A stretch of 64,000 nucleotides of DNA from Leisingera sp. ANG-M1 (GCF_000813745.1 NZ_JWLC01000005.1:235115-299114), one strand, 5' to 3'; positions 53,622 through 63,383 are shown, counted from the first letter of the stretch. Program-made: numbers and translations. The notes: a model not told the origin generated them from the sequence alone.

Positions 53622-54524
53622 TTACAGCGATGCCTCGTAGATCTTGCCGATGTTGGCGCCCAGTGCGGCGTCATACTCTGCATCAGACATCGCCACGTTC
53701 AGGCCTTCGGTCAGCGCGCGGCTGAAGGAGGCGATCATTTTGGCGTTCTGAGACAGGCGCGCGCAGGCGTCGTCGGTGGTGTAACCGCCGGACAGAGCCA
53801 CAACACGCACCACATTGGCGTGGTCGGCCAGATCGTCGTACAGGCCGGCCTTGGACGGGATGGTCAGCTTCAGCGCCACTTTGCTGTCCGCAGGCAGGGC
53901 GTCCAGCTGCGCCTGGATCTCAGCCTTCAGGATGTCCTCGGCCTCTTCCTTGGTGGCGGAGTTGATGTCCACTTCCGGCTCGATGATCGGCACCAGGCCG
54001 GCGGCCACGATCTGCTGGCCCACTTCGAACTGCTGCGCGACAACCGCCTTGATGCCTTCGGCGTTGGCTTCCTTCACCACCGATCGCATCTTGGTGCCGA
54101 AGATGCCCTTGTCGTTGGCGCGCGCCAGCAGCGCGTCCAGTTCCGGCATCGGCTTCATCATCTGAACGCCGTTGGCTTCATCGGCCAGGCCCTTGTCCAC
54201 CTTCAGGAACGGGACCACGCCGCAGCTGTTCCACAGGAACTCAGCGGTGGGGGTGCCTTGGATCTCGCCGTCCATGGTTTTTTCAAACAGGATCGCGCCC
54301 AGGATGCGGTCTTTGCCGAAGCTCGCGGAGGTGATGATGCGGGTGCGCATCTTGTGGATTTCGGCGAACATCTCGTCTTCGCCGTTGTAGGCGTCCTCGG
54401 TCACGCCATAAAGCGCCAGCGCTTTCGGGGTGGAGCCGCCCGACTGGTCCAGCGCGGCAATAAAGCCGTTGCCGGTTGCGATGCGGTCGAGTTGTGCCTG
54501 CTGGGCGGAAGCGTCTTTTGCCAT
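53622..54524 (-). CDS. Fructose-bisphosphate aldolase, class I
   Basis: Cleaves fructose-1,6-bisphosphate into dihydroxyacetone phosphate and glyceraldehyde 3-phosphate through a Schiff base. The 300 residues start [36 protein letters not shown], the N-terminus of bacterial class I (COG3588-type) aldolases. [10 protein letters not shown] carries the Schiff-base lysine, and IIEPEVDIN and [13 protein letters not shown] are conserved barrel motifs. It is likely monocistronic and convergent with the small membrane protein gene. The symbol is left blank because names vary. Confidence 0.94.
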   Translation of the reverse strand: MAKDASAQQAQLDRIATGNGFIAALDQSGGSTPKALALYGVTEDAYNGEDEMFAEIHKMRTRIITSASFGKDRILGAILFEKTMDGEIQGTPTAEFLWNSCGVVPFLKVDKGLADEANGVQMMKPMPELDALLARANDKGIFGTKMRSVVKEANAEGIKAVVAQQFEVGQQIVAAGLVPIIEPEVDINSATKEEAEDILKAEIQAQLDALPADSKVALKLTIPSKAGLYDDLADHANVVRVVALSGGYTTDDACARLSQNAKMIASFSRALTEGLNVAMSDAEYDAALGANIGKIYEASL

Positions 54525-54603
54525 AATGCGTCACTCTTGCTGGAAGATTTTGTCTTGGCGCTGTCTATAGCGCGAATCCTGCAGGAAACAACGGGGTGTA
54601 GCG

Positions 54604-54936
54604 CTAACGGAAGAAGGATTTGCGGGCGTCCCGCGCCATGTTGTAGCGCATTTCCAGCTCCGAGATGCGTGCCATGGCGGCCTTCCGCAGCTCCGGGTCT
54701 GTCAGCGCGGCATAGTCCTTGCGGGCCTGCGCCAGCTGCTCCTTCAGGCCGAATTCTTCCGGCACCGCTCCGGCCTGTGCCATGATCCGCAGGCCCGCAG
54801 CCAGCCCGGCATCCACATGCGCCTCGCCGCTGCGGTCGGGCAGCGGCTTGCCTTCGCCCTCAAGGCCTTGCAGCTGCCCCTCAGCTTGCGCTTTGCTCAG
54901 CTGGCGTTCGATAAGGTTGCGGAAGGCACGGATCAT
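54604..54936 (-). CDS. DUF1992 (DnaJC28-like conserved domain) protein
   Basis: Protein of 110 residues with the DUF1992 pattern: MIRAFRNLIERQLSKAQAEGQLQGLEGEGKPLPDRSG, then ISELEMRYNMARDARKSF. The family is found in bacteria and in human DNAJC28; its function is unknown. The start at 54936 begins with the conserved block, and the upstream codons have no match. It is 79 bases before the aldolase gene on the same strand and 43 bases after the MocR gene stop, so a shared transcript is possible. Confidence 0.87.
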   Translation of the reverse strand: MIRAFRNLIERQLSKAQAEGQLQGLEGEGKPLPDRSGEAHVDAGLAAGLRIMAQAGAVPEEFGLKEQLAQARKDYAALTDPELRKAAMARISELEMRYNMARDARKSFFR

Positions 54937-54979
54937 GCGAGGCTCTGGTTCGTTGCAAGAGAAGCTTATCAGCGGCGGC

Positions 54980-56350
54980 TCAGCCCAGCCAGTCCTTGCG
55001 GGTGACGGCATCATTCAGCGCCAGCAGATCCTCGCGCAGCTCTTCCAGCCCGATCGGACCTCCCAGGCACACCCGGACTGCTTCTTCGGGCAGGCCGGTG
55101 ACCGTGAAGGCATCGCTGGGCATGATGCCGATCTGGCGGCCGGCCATCCGGCCCATCACTTCGGCCCGGCTGGTGCCGCGGGGCAGGGTGAGCCACAGGT
55201 TGAAAGCCAGCGGGTCGCTGTCGATGAAGCACTCCTGCAGCACCTCCGCCGCCAGCGCCTGCCGCTCGGCAGCGGCCTTGCGGACGGACCTCTGGATCTC
55301 CGCTGCAGTGCCATCCTCGATCCAGCGGCCCAGCAGCGCCAGGTTCAGCGGCGATACCATCACATGCATCGACCTGAGCGCCTGGCTGAACTGCCCCAGC
55401 AGCGCCCGTTTCGGCACCGTCGTGTAGGCTAGCCGCAGCCCGGCCCCGAAACACTTGGAAAGCCCCGCGATATGCCAGCCCAGATCCGGAACCAGACTGC
55501 TGATCGCCGCAGGCGCGCCATTGTCGACAAAGCAATAGGCATCATCCTCGATCAGCGTCAGATCATGCTCCTGCAGCACCGCAGCAATCTCCTGCCGCCG
55601 TTTGGCCGGAATGGTTCTTGTGGTCGGATTCTGCAGGGTTGGATTGAGGTACAGCGCCGCGGGCCAATGGTCGGTGATGGCCTTCTCCAGTTCGCCCGGC
55701 AGAATGCCGTCCTTGTCGCCTGCCAGCCCGATCAGCCGGATCCCCTGCCGCGCCGCGATGGAGCGCAGGCCGGGGTAGGTTACGTCTTCACATAAGATCG
55801 TCGATCCCGGCTCGCACAGCACCGTCAGGATCGCATAGAGGCTGGCGTGCGCCCCGGGAGTGATCACCAGCCGTTCGGGCGCGCAATGCAGCCTGTTGGC
55901 CTGCATCCAGTCTGCCGCAAGGGCGCGGTCCTGCGGGCTGCCGGTCACTGACTGATAACGCAAGAGCGGCAAAAGGTTGGCCGAGACATGCTCCAGTCCC
56001 TTTTGCATCCGCGCCAGCAGTGCCGGATCGTCCGGCTCCGGCGGCATGTTCATCATCGGATCTTCTTCCAGTGCCCGGCGCGGGTCGGGGCGTTCGGGCA
56101 GCGCGTCCAGGGCCTTCACAAATGTGCCGCGGCCGACAAAGCTTTCGATATAGCCGCGCCGCACCGCTTCCGCGTATCCGCGGGACACGGTGGAGAAGTC
56201 GACGCCCAGATCCTGCGCCACCCGCCGCTGGGGCGGCAGCCGGTCGCCCGGGGACAGCACGCCCTCGTCAATGTCCGCCTTGATCGCCTCGGCAATCTCC
56301 AGGTAGCGCGGCTTTTCGCCTTCCAGCCGGGTCGGGGCCCATTGTTTCAT
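54980..56350 (-). CDS. MocR-type transcriptional regulator (GntR-aminotransferase fusion)
   Basis: Protein of 456 residues. The N-terminal winged helix (about 1-80) reads PRYLEIAEAIKADIDEGVLSPGDRLPPQRRVAQDLGVDFSTVSRGYAEAVRRGYI. The rest is a fold-type I aminotransferase domain with PLP-binding LSKCFGAGLRLAY (lysine kept) and LYLNPTLQNPTT. In MocR proteins this domain usually serves as a sensor. It is divergent from the DUF983 gene, with a repeat-rich 154-base gap between, so it probably controls itself and that gene. Its ligand is unknown. Confidence 0.92.
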   Translation of the reverse strand: MKQWAPTRLEGEKPRYLEIAEAIKADIDEGVLSPGDRLPPQRRVAQDLGVDFSTVSRGYAEAVRRGYIESFVGRGTFVKALDALPERPDPRRALEEDPMMNMPPEPDDPALLARMQKGLEHVSANLLPLLRYQSVTGSPQDRALAADWMQANRLHCAPERLVITPGAHASLYAILTVLCEPGSTILCEDVTYPGLRSIAARQGIRLIGLAGDKDGILPGELEKAITDHWPAALYLNPTLQNPTTRTIPAKRRQEIAAVLQEHDLTLIEDDAYCFVDNGAPAAISSLVPDLGWHIAGLSKCFGAGLRLAYTTVPKRALLGQFSQALRSMHVMVSPLNLALLGRWIEDGTAAEIQRSVRKAAAERQALAAEVLQECFIDSDPLAFNLWLTLPRGTSRAEVMGRMAGRQIGIMPSDAFTVTGLPEEAVRVCLGGPIGLEELREDLLALNDAVTRKDWLG

Positions 56351-56401
56351 CTGCTGCTTCTCCCGCCGGGTTACTGGCGAATTGTACCGTGATTGATTGG
56401 T

Positions 56402-56463
56402 TCAATGTCAGAGTGCGACAATAAATGCAACATCAATGTATGCATATTGATTGCATTCAATGT
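56402..56463. promoter_or_regulatory. Candidate MocR operator in the divergent gap
   Basis: Three copies of TCAATGT at 56402-56408, 56433-56439 and 56457-56463 surround an interrupted inverted repeat AATGCAA (56424-56430) / TTGCATT (56451-56457), with TCAAT / ATTGA inside. MocR regulators typically bind direct repeats plus an inverted half-site in divergent promoters, which this arrangement resembles. Binding is inferred. Confidence 0.5.
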
Positions 56464-56504
56464 GGGAATCACGGTATCAGGCGCCAAACCCAAGGAGATG
56501 CGCG

Positions 56505-56885
56505 ATGACCGGGACTGATCTGGTGCAAGAGGAGCAGCGGGAGATGAAGCCCGCATTGTGGAAGGGCCTGCGCCTGCGCTGCCCGAATTGCGGCGAGGGC
56601 AAGCTGCTGCACAGCTATCTGAAGGTAAACGACAGCTGCTCGGAATGCGGCCAGGAGCTGCACCATCAGCGCGCCGATGACGGCCCGGCCTATCTGACCA
56701 TCCTGGTGGTTGGCCACATTCTCGGTTTTGCGCTGCATATCGTCTACATGCAGCTGCGCCCGGACCCCTGGACGCTGGCGATCATCATGTCGGTGATCAC
56801 GGTCGGGGCTTCGCTCTACATGCTGCCGCGGATGAAGGGGCTGGTGGTGGCCTATCAATGGGCCAAGCGGATGCACGGTTTCTGA
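56505..56885 (+). CDS. DUF983 zinc-ribbon membrane protein
   Basis: Protein of 126 residues. A zinc ribbon with CPNCGEG and CSECG (about 27-48), then YLTILVVGHILGFALHIVYM and AIIMSVITVGASLYMLPRM, the two hydrophobic segments typical of DUF983. A conserved WKGLRLRCPNCG precedes the first Cys pair. Function unknown; the family is common in alphaproteobacteria. The ATG at 56505 follows AAGGAG by 7 bases. A terminator follows. Confidence 0.88.
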   Translation: MTGTDLVQEEQREMKPALWKGLRLRCPNCGEGKLLHSYLKVNDSCSECGQELHHQRADDGPAYLTILVVGHILGFALHIVYMQLRPDPWTLAIIMSVITVGASLYMLPRMKGLVVAYQWAKRMHGF

Positions 56886-56910
56886 GCGGAAATAACCCAT
56901 TCAATCAAAA

Positions 56911-56943
56911 TGCAAAAGGCAGGCCTGGGGCCTGCCTTTTGCA
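56911..56943 (+). terminator. Rho-independent terminator
   Basis: TGCAAAAGGCAGG (56911-56923) pairs with CCTGCCTTTTGCA (56931-56943). Confidence 0.88.
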
Positions 56944-56950
56944 GTTTTCT

Positions 56951-57036
56951 CCCAGCGCCGCGCAGCGGCGCCGGGCCCAACAGGCGAGGGGCAATCTTTG
57001 ATTGACCCGGAACCGGCGGGAGCCTCCCGCCAGCCG
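56951..57036 (-). repeat. Two-hairpin intergenic element, copy 5 (inverted)
   Basis: On the minus strand: edge GCGGGAGGCTCCCGCC, a loose first hairpin around TCAATC / GATTG, linker CTCGCCTGTTGGGC, then a hairpin of arms 56951-56961 and 56965-56975 with one mismatch. It sits just past the 3' end of pyrG. Confidence 0.65.
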
Positions 57037-57040
57037 CAGA

Positions 57041-58684
57041 TCACACCAGCCGCGAGGTGTCCTTGGCCGCGCGCACGAAATCGTCGAACAGCGGATGCGG
57101 CGCGAAGGGCTTGGATTTCAGCTCCGGGTGGAACTGCACGCCGATGAACCAGGGATGGTCCTTCCACTCGACGATCTCCGGCAGGCGGCCGTCCGGCGAC
57201 ATGCCGGTGAAATTCAGGCCGCAGGCCTCCAGCTTCTCGCGGTATTTGATGTCCACCTCATAGCGGTGGCGGTGGCGTTCTTCGATATGGGTGCTGCCGT
57301 ACACCTTGGAGACCAGCGAGTCTTCCGCCAGCGCGGCGTCATAGGCGCCGAGCCGCATGGTGCCGCCCTTGTCGTCGTCGGCCTTGCGGCTCACCTTGTG
57401 ATTGCCCTGCACCCATTCCTTGAGGTGGTAAACCACGGGCTCGAACCGTTTCTTGCCGGCCTCGTGGTCGAACTCTTCCGAGCCCGCCTCGGCAATGCCC
57501 GCCACGTTGCGGGCCGCCTCAATCACCGCCATCTGCATGCCCAGGCAAATGCCCAGGTAGGGAACGTTGTTTTCGCGGGCATATTGCGCCGCCTTGATCT
57601 TGCCCTCGGTGCCGCGCTCGCCAAAGCCGCCGGGCACCAGGATCGCGTGGAAGCCCTGCAGATGCGGCGCGGCATCTTCCTCGTCGAACAGCTCGGCATC
57701 GACCCATTCGATCTTCACCTTCACCCGGTTCGACATGCCGCCATGGGTCAGCGCCTCGGCGATCGACTTATAGGCATCTTCCAGCTGGGTGTATTTGCCG
57801 ACGATGGCCACCTTCACCTCGCCTTCCGGGTTGTAGATGCGGTCGGCCACATCTTCCCAGCGGTCCAGGTTGGGCTTCGGCGCCGGCGCGATGCCGAAGG
57901 CATCCAGAACTGCTTGGTCCAGGCCCTCGCGGTGGTAGGCCAGCGGCGCCTCGTAGATCGATTTCAGGTCCTGCGCGGCGATCACCGAGTCGGGGCGCAC
58001 GTTGCAGAACAGGGCCAGCTTCTCGCGCTCTTTCTTCGGGATCGGGCCTTCGGAGCGGCAGACCAGAATGTCCGGCGCCAGGCCGATCGAGCGCAGCTCC
58101 TTCACCGAGTGCTGGGTCGGCTTGGTCTTCAGCTCGCCCGAGGCTTTGATATAGGGCAGCAGGGTGAGGTGCATGAAAATGCACTCGCCGCGCGGCTTGT
58201 CCTGGGCGAACTGGCGGATGGCTTCAAAGAAGGGCAGGCCTTCGATGTCGCCGACGGTGCCGCCGATTTCGCACAGCATGAAGTCGACCTCATCCTCGCC
58301 GATGGAGATGAAGTCTTTGATTTCATTGGTGACGTGCGGGATCACCTGAATGGTCTTGCCCAGGTAGTCGCCGCGGCGCTCTTTCTCGAGCACGTTGGTG
58401 TAGATCCGGCCGGAGGAGATCGAGTCGGTCTTGCGCGCGGGCACTCCAGTGAAACGCTCGTAGTGGCCCAGATCGAGGTCGGTCTCGGCGCCGTCGTCGG
58501 TGACGAAGACTTCGCCGTGCTCAAACGGGCTCATGGTGCCCGGGTCGACGTTCAGATAGGGGTCCAGCTTGCGCAGCCGCACCGAGTAGCCGCGGGCCTG
58601 CAAAAGCGCGCCCAAAGCGGCAGAGGCCAGGCCCTTGCCCAGGGATGAAACCACACCGCCAGTGATAAAGATGAAACGCGCCAT
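57041..58684 (-). CDS. pyrG: CTP synthase
   Basis: Glutamine-dependent conversion of UTP to CTP. The 547 residues start [22 protein letters not shown], the canonical N-terminus with the ATP-binding P-loop. The amidoligase domain (1-265) is followed by the glutaminase domain with [17 protein letters not shown] (nucleophile Cys) and GVQFHPE (catalytic His). The start at 58684 fits the family; the longer frame adds 12 unrelated residues. secG lies 173 bases upstream on the same strand. Confidence 0.98.
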   Translation of the reverse strand: MARFIFITGGVVSSLGKGLASAALGALLQARGYSVRLRKLDPYLNVDPGTMSPFEHGEVFVTDDGAETDLDLGHYERFTGVPARKTDSISSGRIYTNVLEKERRGDYLGKTIQVIPHVTNEIKDFISIGEDEVDFMLCEIGGTVGDIEGLPFFEAIRQFAQDKPRGECIFMHLTLLPYIKASGELKTKPTQHSVKELRSIGLAPDILVCRSEGPIPKKEREKLALFCNVRPDSVIAAQDLKSIYEAPLAYHREGLDQAVLDAFGIAPAPKPNLDRWEDVADRIYNPEGEVKVAIVGKYTQLEDAYKSIAEALTHGGMSNRVKVKIEWVDAELFDEEDAAPHLQGFHAILVPGGFGERGTEGKIKAAQYARENNVPYLGICLGMQMAVIEAARNVAGIAEAGSEEFDHEAGKKRFEPVVYHLKEWVQGNHKVSRKADDDKGGTMRLGAYDAALAEDSLVSKVYGSTHIEERHRHRYEVDIKYREKLEACGLNFTGMSPDGRLPEIVEWKDHPWFIGVQFHPELKSKPFAPHPLFDDFVRAAKDTSRLV

Positions 58685-58805
58685 GTCTGTTCGGCTGCCC
58701 CCGTGAGAAGTCAGAATCAAGCTGCCCGGCGGAGGATGGAATAGGCTCCAAAAACCGCTGCATCACGGGACTTCATATATAAAGGATTCGCGCACGCAGC
58801 GCAAG

Positions 58806-58832
58806 GGAACCGCAAGATGCTGTTGCGGTTCC
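58806..58832. terminator. Hairpin between secG and pyrG
   Basis: GGAACCGCAA (58806-58815) pairs perfectly with TTGCGGTTCC (58823-58832) around 7 bases. Only a short T-tract follows on the minus strand, so it may attenuate rather than fully end secG transcription. Confidence 0.5.
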
Positions 58833-58857
58833 TAAGAACCCGTCAAGGTGTAGTGGA

Positions 58858-59223
58858 TCAGTCCAGGCTCGGCACCAGCGGTGCGTTGTCGCCTTCGGCC
58901 GGTGGCAGAAGATCGCTGCCAAGCGCCGGTGCGGCCGGGGCCTCGCCGGTCTCAGTCTGCGGAACCGCCAGCCGATCGGTGACCGAGGAGCCTGCGGATT
59001 TCTGTGCCGCCATGATCGTCAGGGTGATCGAGGTGCAGATGAAGGCAATCGCCAGGATCCAGGTCACCTTGCCAAGCGCGGTTGCTGCCGCGCGGCCCGA
59101 GATGGCGCCGCCGCCGCCACCGCCGCCCATGCCCAATCCGCCGCCTTCGGAGCGCTGCAGCAGCACCACGGCAATAAGGCCGAGAGCCAGAAGAAGATGG
59201 ATGATGAGAACAACGTTTTCCAT
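58858..59223 (-). CDS. secG: Preprotein translocase subunit SecG
   Basis: Small membrane subunit of the Sec translocon. The 121 residues begin MENVVLIIHLLLALGLIAVVLLQRSEGGGLGMGGGGGGG: a first helix, the conserved LLQRSEGGGLG motif and a Gly-rich loop, then a second helix (WILAIAFICTSITLTIMAA). An Ala/Pro-rich acidic tail (about 85-121) is common in alphaproteobacterial SecG. The start at 59223 is exact for the family. It precedes pyrG. Confidence 0.95.
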   Translation of the reverse strand: MENVVLIIHLLLALGLIAVVLLQRSEGGGLGMGGGGGGGAISGRAAATALGKVTWILAIAFICTSITLTIMAAQKSAGSSVTDRLAVPQTETGEAPAAPALGSDLLPPAEGDNAPLVPSLD

Positions 59224-59427
59224 GGGTCCCTGCGGCGGTTGGCTGAGTACCGGGCGTAAATAGGCAAGATCGGCGGGAGGGGCAAGGGCGGAGTTTGCCG
59301 GGTGCCGAGAGTTTCCTGTCTGAGCATGCTTCTGCGGTGCTGCAGGCATGGGAGGTCACGCAACGTGATTGATGGCATCATGAAACATGACTGGACAGAG
59401 CCCGCTGCGGCTGCGCAGCATGAAGCC

Positions 59428-60054
59428 ATGCCTCATGACGACCCGAACCACCCGCACGCCCTTTTGCCGCCGGACCCTGCCTTGCGGGTGAAAGCGCTGG
59501 AGACGATTCTCACCCAAAAAGGGCTGATCGACCCTGCCGCATTGGATGAAATCATCGACACCTACCAAAACAGAATCGGCCCGCAGAACGGCGCCCGGGT
59601 GGTGGCCAAGGCCTGGAGCGATCCGGAGTTTAAAGCGGCGCTGCTGGCAGATGCGGATCCGGTGCTGGCCGACCTGGGCTATTACGGCCGCCAGGGCGAG
59701 CATATGGTGGTGGTCGAGAACACGCCCGCACAGCACAATATGGTCGTGTGTACCTTATGCAGCTGCTACCCGTGGCCGCTTTTGGGCATTCCGCCCGGCT
59801 GGTACAAGTCCGACGCCTACCGCGCCCGCGCAGTGCGCGAGCCGCGCAAGGTGCTGGCGGACTTCGGGGTGAGCCTGCCTGAGGACACCGCAGTCAGGGT
59901 TTGGGATTCGACCGCAGAGGTGCGTTATCTGGTGCTGCCGATGCAGCCGGAAGGCACTGAAGGCCTGAGCGAAGAAGACCTCGCAGCACTGGTGACACGC
60001 GACAGCATGATTGGCACCGGGCTGGCGAAAGCGCCGGGGGAGGCTCCGGCATGA
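59428..60054 (+). CDS. nthA: Nitrile hydratase subunit alpha (cobalt type)
   Basis: Hydrates nitriles to amides with the beta subunit. The 209 residues (from [10 protein letters not shown]) carry the metal-binding [12 protein letters not shown] (Cys108, Cys111, Cys113). Thr109 between the first two cysteines is the cobalt-type residue; iron enzymes have Ser. The start is uncertain: an ATG at 59380 and a GTG at 59365 with a well-placed GGAGG would add 16 or 21 residues. I chose 59428 for the family N-terminus. It overlaps nthB by ATGA. No amidase gene is nearby. Confidence 0.93.
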   Translation: MPHDDPNHPHALLPPDPALRVKALETILTQKGLIDPAALDEIIDTYQNRIGPQNGARVVAKAWSDPEFKAALLADADPVLADLGYYGRQGEHMVVVENTPAQHNMVVCTLCSCYPWPLLGIPPGWYKSDAYRARAVREPRKVLADFGVSLPEDTAVRVWDSTAEVRYLVLPMQPEGTEGLSEEDLAALVTRDSMIGTGLAKAPGEAPA

Positions 60055-60728
60055 CCCGGGTACATGACATGGGCGGGCGATTCGGCGACGGGCCCGTGGT
60101 GCCGGAAGCGGAGGACGCGCCGGTTTTCGATCAGGACTGGCACGCGAGGGCGCTGGCGGTAACCCTGGCCTGCGGTGCGCTGGGGCAATGGAACATTGAT
60201 GTCTCGCGTCACGCGCGCGAGCGGCTTACGCCCAAAGATTACACCCGCTTTTCCTATTACGAGAAATGGATTGCGGCGCTGGCAGACCTGCTGGTGGAGA
60301 AAAGGGTGCTCACCCAAGAGGATCTGCAGGGGCAGGGGGCTGAAGAACTGCACGCGCTGGCAGAGCGCGCTTTGAAGGCCGAAGCCGTGGCAGGCGTGCT
60401 GGCCAAAGGCGGCCCGGCGGACCGAGAGGGCGGGCCGGCGCCGGTGTTCACACCGGGGCAGGCGGTGCGGGCACGAGTCCCTGCCGATAACGCGCTGGTT
60501 TCCGGCGGCCACACCCGGCTGCCGCACTATACCGCCGGCGCGCGCGGCTATATCCTGCGGCTGCATGGCACCCATGTGCTGCCCGACAGCAACGCCCACG
60601 GACTGGGCGAGGCGCCGGAACCGCTTTATGCGGTGCGCTTCTTTGCCCGCGAACTGTGGGCGCACCCAGAGCACCCGGATGACGAGGTGGTGCTGGATCT
60701 GTGGCAAAGCTACCTGGAGCCGCTATGA
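60051..60728 (+). CDS. nthB: Nitrile hydratase subunit beta
   Basis: Second subunit of the nitrile hydratase heterodimer. The 225 residues open [17 protein letters not shown], the conserved beta-subunit start, and include [20 protein letters not shown] and [20 protein letters not shown] in the helical N-terminal part. The C-terminal SH3-like domain (about 140-225) contains [20 protein letters not shown] and [11 protein letters not shown]. Two 4-base overlaps tie it to nthA upstream and the accessory gene downstream, so the three are translationally coupled. Confidence 0.94.
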   Translation: MTRVHDMGGRFGDGPVVPEAEDAPVFDQDWHARALAVTLACGALGQWNIDVSRHARERLTPKDYTRFSYYEKWIAALADLLVEKRVLTQEDLQGQGAEELHALAERALKAEAVAGVLAKGGPADREGGPAPVFTPGQAVRARVPADNALVSGGHTRLPHYTAGARGYILRLHGTHVLPDSNAHGLGEAPEPLYAVRFFARELWAHPEHPDDEVVLDLWQSYLEPL

Positions 60729-61057
60729 GTTCCTGTGCCGAAGTTTCCGCCCCCGAACCGGTCTTTGCCGAACCCTGGCATGCGCAGGTTTTTGCGCTGA
60801 CAGTGCATCTGAATGAGGCCGGGCGGTTCAGCTGGGCGGAGTGGGTAGAGCGGTTCTCGGCGACACTGAAACGGCACGGGCTGAGCCGGGAACTGGATGG
60901 CGGCGAGGATTATTTCCGTGCCTGGCTGGAGACGCTGGAGGTGTTTCTGGCGGAGCAGGGCGTAGCTTCAGGTGCGGAAGCGGAACAGATGCGCTGCCGC
61001 TGGGAAGCGGCTTATCTGAACACGCCGCATGGTGAGCCTGTTCAGATAGAGTATTGA
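60725..61057 (+). CDS. Nitrile hydratase accessory protein (P14K-like)
   Basis: Metallochaperone-like activator needed for metal insertion into the alpha subunit. The 110 residues resemble the N-terminal part of the beta subunit: EPWHAQVFALTVHLNEAGRFSWAEWVERFS, then EDYFRAWLETLEVFLAEQGV. The ATG overlaps the nthB stop. The gene ends the operon. For cobalt-type enzymes this protein mediates incorporation of cobalt by subunit exchange; the same is inferred here. Confidence 0.9.
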   Translation: MSSCAEVSAPEPVFAEPWHAQVFALTVHLNEAGRFSWAEWVERFSATLKRHGLSRELDGGEDYFRAWLETLEVFLAEQGVASGAEAEQMRCRWEAAYLNTPHGEPVQIEY

Positions 61058-61679
61058 AAAAGGCAGCAGTTTTGCCCGCCGGAGCCTTGGGCCAGGGCGG
61101 GTCGCAGTTTGTTTGCCTGTAGCGCGGACCCGATGGGGATGGCAGCGCTGCCGGGCGGAGGTGGGCAGACGCCGCGGGGCCTGCTCGGACAGAAGCTCCT
61201 GAACGACCCCCTTTTTATCGGGGCCGGTCTCCGGGTGTTGCGCAGGCAGCCGCACAGATGCCTGCGCCTTGTATCATGGCCCATGCGCGGGGCCATGGCG
61301 GGTGATCTCGATCAGCTGGCAGTCTGGCACAGGCCGGTGAGTATCCTGTGAAAGAGGCGTACGGCGGACGTGCAACACCGAGCCCGGAACAAGGCGCGCA
61401 GCGCCGCCGGGCGAGCGCCTGCCCGCCCCACCGGGCTGGCGCTTTGGAGAGGGCAGCGATCCTTTGACGGCTTGTACGGACGTGGCAGGGATAAAGTGGC
61501 AGGCACTAGCGTTGTAGCGCCACCCCGCGGGCAGGCGCACGCCCTCTTACCTGTCCAAAGGGCATCGGGCCTGCTTGCACGGCTGCGAATCCGCCCCTGC
61601 GGCGAATTTGCGGTTCCCCTGCCTGCGCAGCATCGCTATATGAGCGTGGGTTTGAACCAAAGACTGTAAAGGACCGGAT
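61058..61679. other. 622-base intergenic region without a recognised gene
   Basis: Between the nitrile hydratase accessory gene and purA. It is GC-rich and full of short inverted repeats. No tRNA, riboswitch or conserved gene is evident; reading frames here lack ribosome-binding sites and protein-like composition. The purA promoter presumably lies in the last 100 bases. Confidence 0.6.
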
Positions 61680-62993
61680 ATGGCCAACGTCGTCGTAGTC
61701 GGCGCCCAGTGGGGCGACGAAGGTAAAGGCAAGATCGTGGACTGGCTGAGCGAGCGTGCAGACGTGATCGCCCGCTTCCAGGGCGGCCACAACGCCGGCC
61801 ACACGCTGGTTATCGACGGCAAGGTCTACAAGCTGCACGCGCTGCCTTCGGGCGTGGTGCGCGGCGGCAAGCTGAGTGTCATCGGCAACGGCGTGGTGCT
61901 GGACCCCTGGCACCTGATGAAGGAAATCGCGACAGTGCAGGAGCAGGGTGTCGAGATCACCCCGGAAACCCTGATGATCGCCGAGAACACTCCGCTGATC
62001 CTGCCGCTGCACGGTGAGCTGGACCGGGCGCGCGAAGAGGCGGCTTCCAAGGGCACCAAAATCGGCACCACCGGCCGCGGCATCGGCCCGGCTTATGAAG
62101 ACAAGGTGGGCCGCCGCGCGATCCGCGTTGCCGACCTGGCCGATGAGGCCACGCTGGTGGCCCGCGTCGACCGTGCGCTGCAGCATCATGACCCGCTGCG
62201 CAAGGGCCTGGGCGTCGATCCGGTGGACCGCGACGCGCTGATCGCCCAGCTGAAAGAGATTGCGCCGCAGATCCTGCCTTTTGCCGCACCGGTCTGGAAG
62301 GTGCTGAACGAAAAGCGCAAATCCGGCAAGCGGATCCTGTTCGAAGGCGCGCAAGGGGCGCTGCTGGACATTGATTTCGGCACCTATCCCTTTGTCACCT
62401 CCTCGAACGTGATTGCCGGCCAGGCGGCCACCGGCGTCGGCATCGGCCCGGGGTCGATCGACTATGTGCTGGGCATTGTGAAGGCCTATACCACCCGTGT
62501 GGGCGAAGGTCCGTTCCCGACCGAGCTGCTGAAAGACGACGGCACCCCGGATGCGGACGGCGAGCGCCTGGGCACCCGCGGCCATGAGTTCGGCACCACC
62601 ACCGGCCGCCAGCGCCGCTGCGGCTGGTTCGACGCCTGCCTGGTGCGCCAGACTTGCGCCACTTCCGGCATCAACGGCATTTCGCTGACCAAGCTGGATG
62701 TGCTGGACGGGTTTGAGACTCTGAAGATCTGCACCGGCTACGAGCTGGACGGCGAGCGGCTGGACTACCTGCCGACTGCGGCGGATCAGCAGGCGCGCTG
62801 CACCCCGATCTATGAAGAGATGCCGGGCTGGAGCGAGTCGACCGAAGGCGCGCGCAGCTGGGCCGACCTGCCGGCCAACGCCATCAAATACGTGCGCCGC
62901 GTCGAAGAGCTGATCGACTGCCCGGTGGCGCTTCTGTCCACCAGCCCGGAGCGGGACGACACCATCCTGGTGACCGACCCGTTTGCCGACTGA
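61680..62993 (+). CDS. purA: Adenylosuccinate synthetase
   Basis: GTP-dependent first step from IMP to AMP. The 437 residues begin [23 protein letters not shown], with GDEGKGK as the phosphate-binding loop. [22 protein letters not shown] and the [23 protein letters not shown] block are conserved active-site segments. The length and N-terminus match the family. The DUF2842 gene overlaps its stop codon by one base (TGATG), so the two are cotranscribed. Confidence 0.98.
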   Translation: MANVVVVGAQWGDEGKGKIVDWLSERADVIARFQGGHNAGHTLVIDGKVYKLHALPSGVVRGGKLSVIGNGVVLDPWHLMKEIATVQEQGVEITPETLMIAENTPLILPLHGELDRAREEAASKGTKIGTTGRGIGPAYEDKVGRRAIRVADLADEATLVARVDRALQHHDPLRKGLGVDPVDRDALIAQLKEIAPQILPFAAPVWKVLNEKRKSGKRILFEGAQGALLDIDFGTYPFVTSSNVIAGQAATGVGIGPGSIDYVLGIVKAYTTRVGEGPFPTELLKDDGTPDADGERLGTRGHEFGTTTGRQRRCGWFDACLVRQTCATSGINGISLTKLDVLDGFETLKICTGYELDGERLDYLPTAADQQARCTPIYEEMPGWSESTEGARSWADLPANAIKYVRRVEELIDCPVALLSTSPERDDTILVTDPFAD

Positions 62994-63229
62994 TGGCTGG
63001 CAAACAAGGCCTGAGCTACAAGGCCCGGCGGCGCTGGGCCCTGGTGATTCTGCTGGTGGGCATGCCGCTTTACATCGTGGCGGCGGTCACGGTGATGAAT
63101 TGGCTGGACCGGCCGCCGCTGTGGCTCGAGCTGCTGGTCTATGTGGCGCTGGGCATTGCCTGGGTGCTGCCGTTCAAATTCGTCTTCCGCGGAATCGGCA
63201 AGGAAGACCCCGAGGCGGAACAGGAATAA
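62993..63229 (+). CDS. DUF2842 membrane protein
   Basis: Protein of 78 residues with two hydrophobic segments: WALVILLVGMPLYIVAAVTVMNWL and LELLVYVALGIAWVLPFKFVFRGIG. The motif YKARRRWAL before the first helix and LPFKFVFRGIGKEDPE after the second are the DUF2842 hallmarks. Function unknown; it is found in many alphaproteobacteria. It starts within the purA stop codon. Confidence 0.88.
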   Translation: MAGKQGLSYKARRRWALVILLVGMPLYIVAAVTVMNWLDRPPLWLELLVYVALGIAWVLPFKFVFRGIGKEDPEAEQE

Positions 63230-63261
63230 GACCGGGCAGCACCGGCCTGCTGGCTGGAAGT

Positions 63262-63328
63262 GCAGCGGGGCGCTGCCCCTCTTGGCCTGGCGTCCAATTC
63301 ACCCCGGGATATTTGCGGCCAGATGAAT
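63262..63328 (+). repeat. Dispersed ATATCCCGGG-type intergenic repeat, copy 4
   Basis: GGGGCGCTGCCCCTCTTGGC, then CCAATTCACCCCGGGATATT: almost identical to the copy at 14478 and in the same orientation. Lies after the DUF2842 gene. Confidence 0.75.
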
Positions 63329-63352
63329 ACAGGATCTGGTTTGTTCAATGCG

Positions 63353-63383
63353 AAAAGGCGGCCCCGTGAGGGCCGCCTTTTTT
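63353..63383. terminator. Bidirectional rho-independent terminator
   Basis: AAAGGCGGCC (63354-63363) pairs with GGCCGCCTTT (63371-63380), followed by Ts; A-run on the other side. Confidence 0.85.

Noticed and set aside
57002..58648. 548-codon open frame antisense to pyrG
   Set aside because: Shadow of pyrG; no ribosome-binding site or domain.
61058..61679. Short reading frames and possible RNA gene in the purA upstream gap
   Set aside because: No ribosome-binding sites, protein-like composition or tRNA-like arms; the inverted repeats look like the general GC-rich intergenic background.
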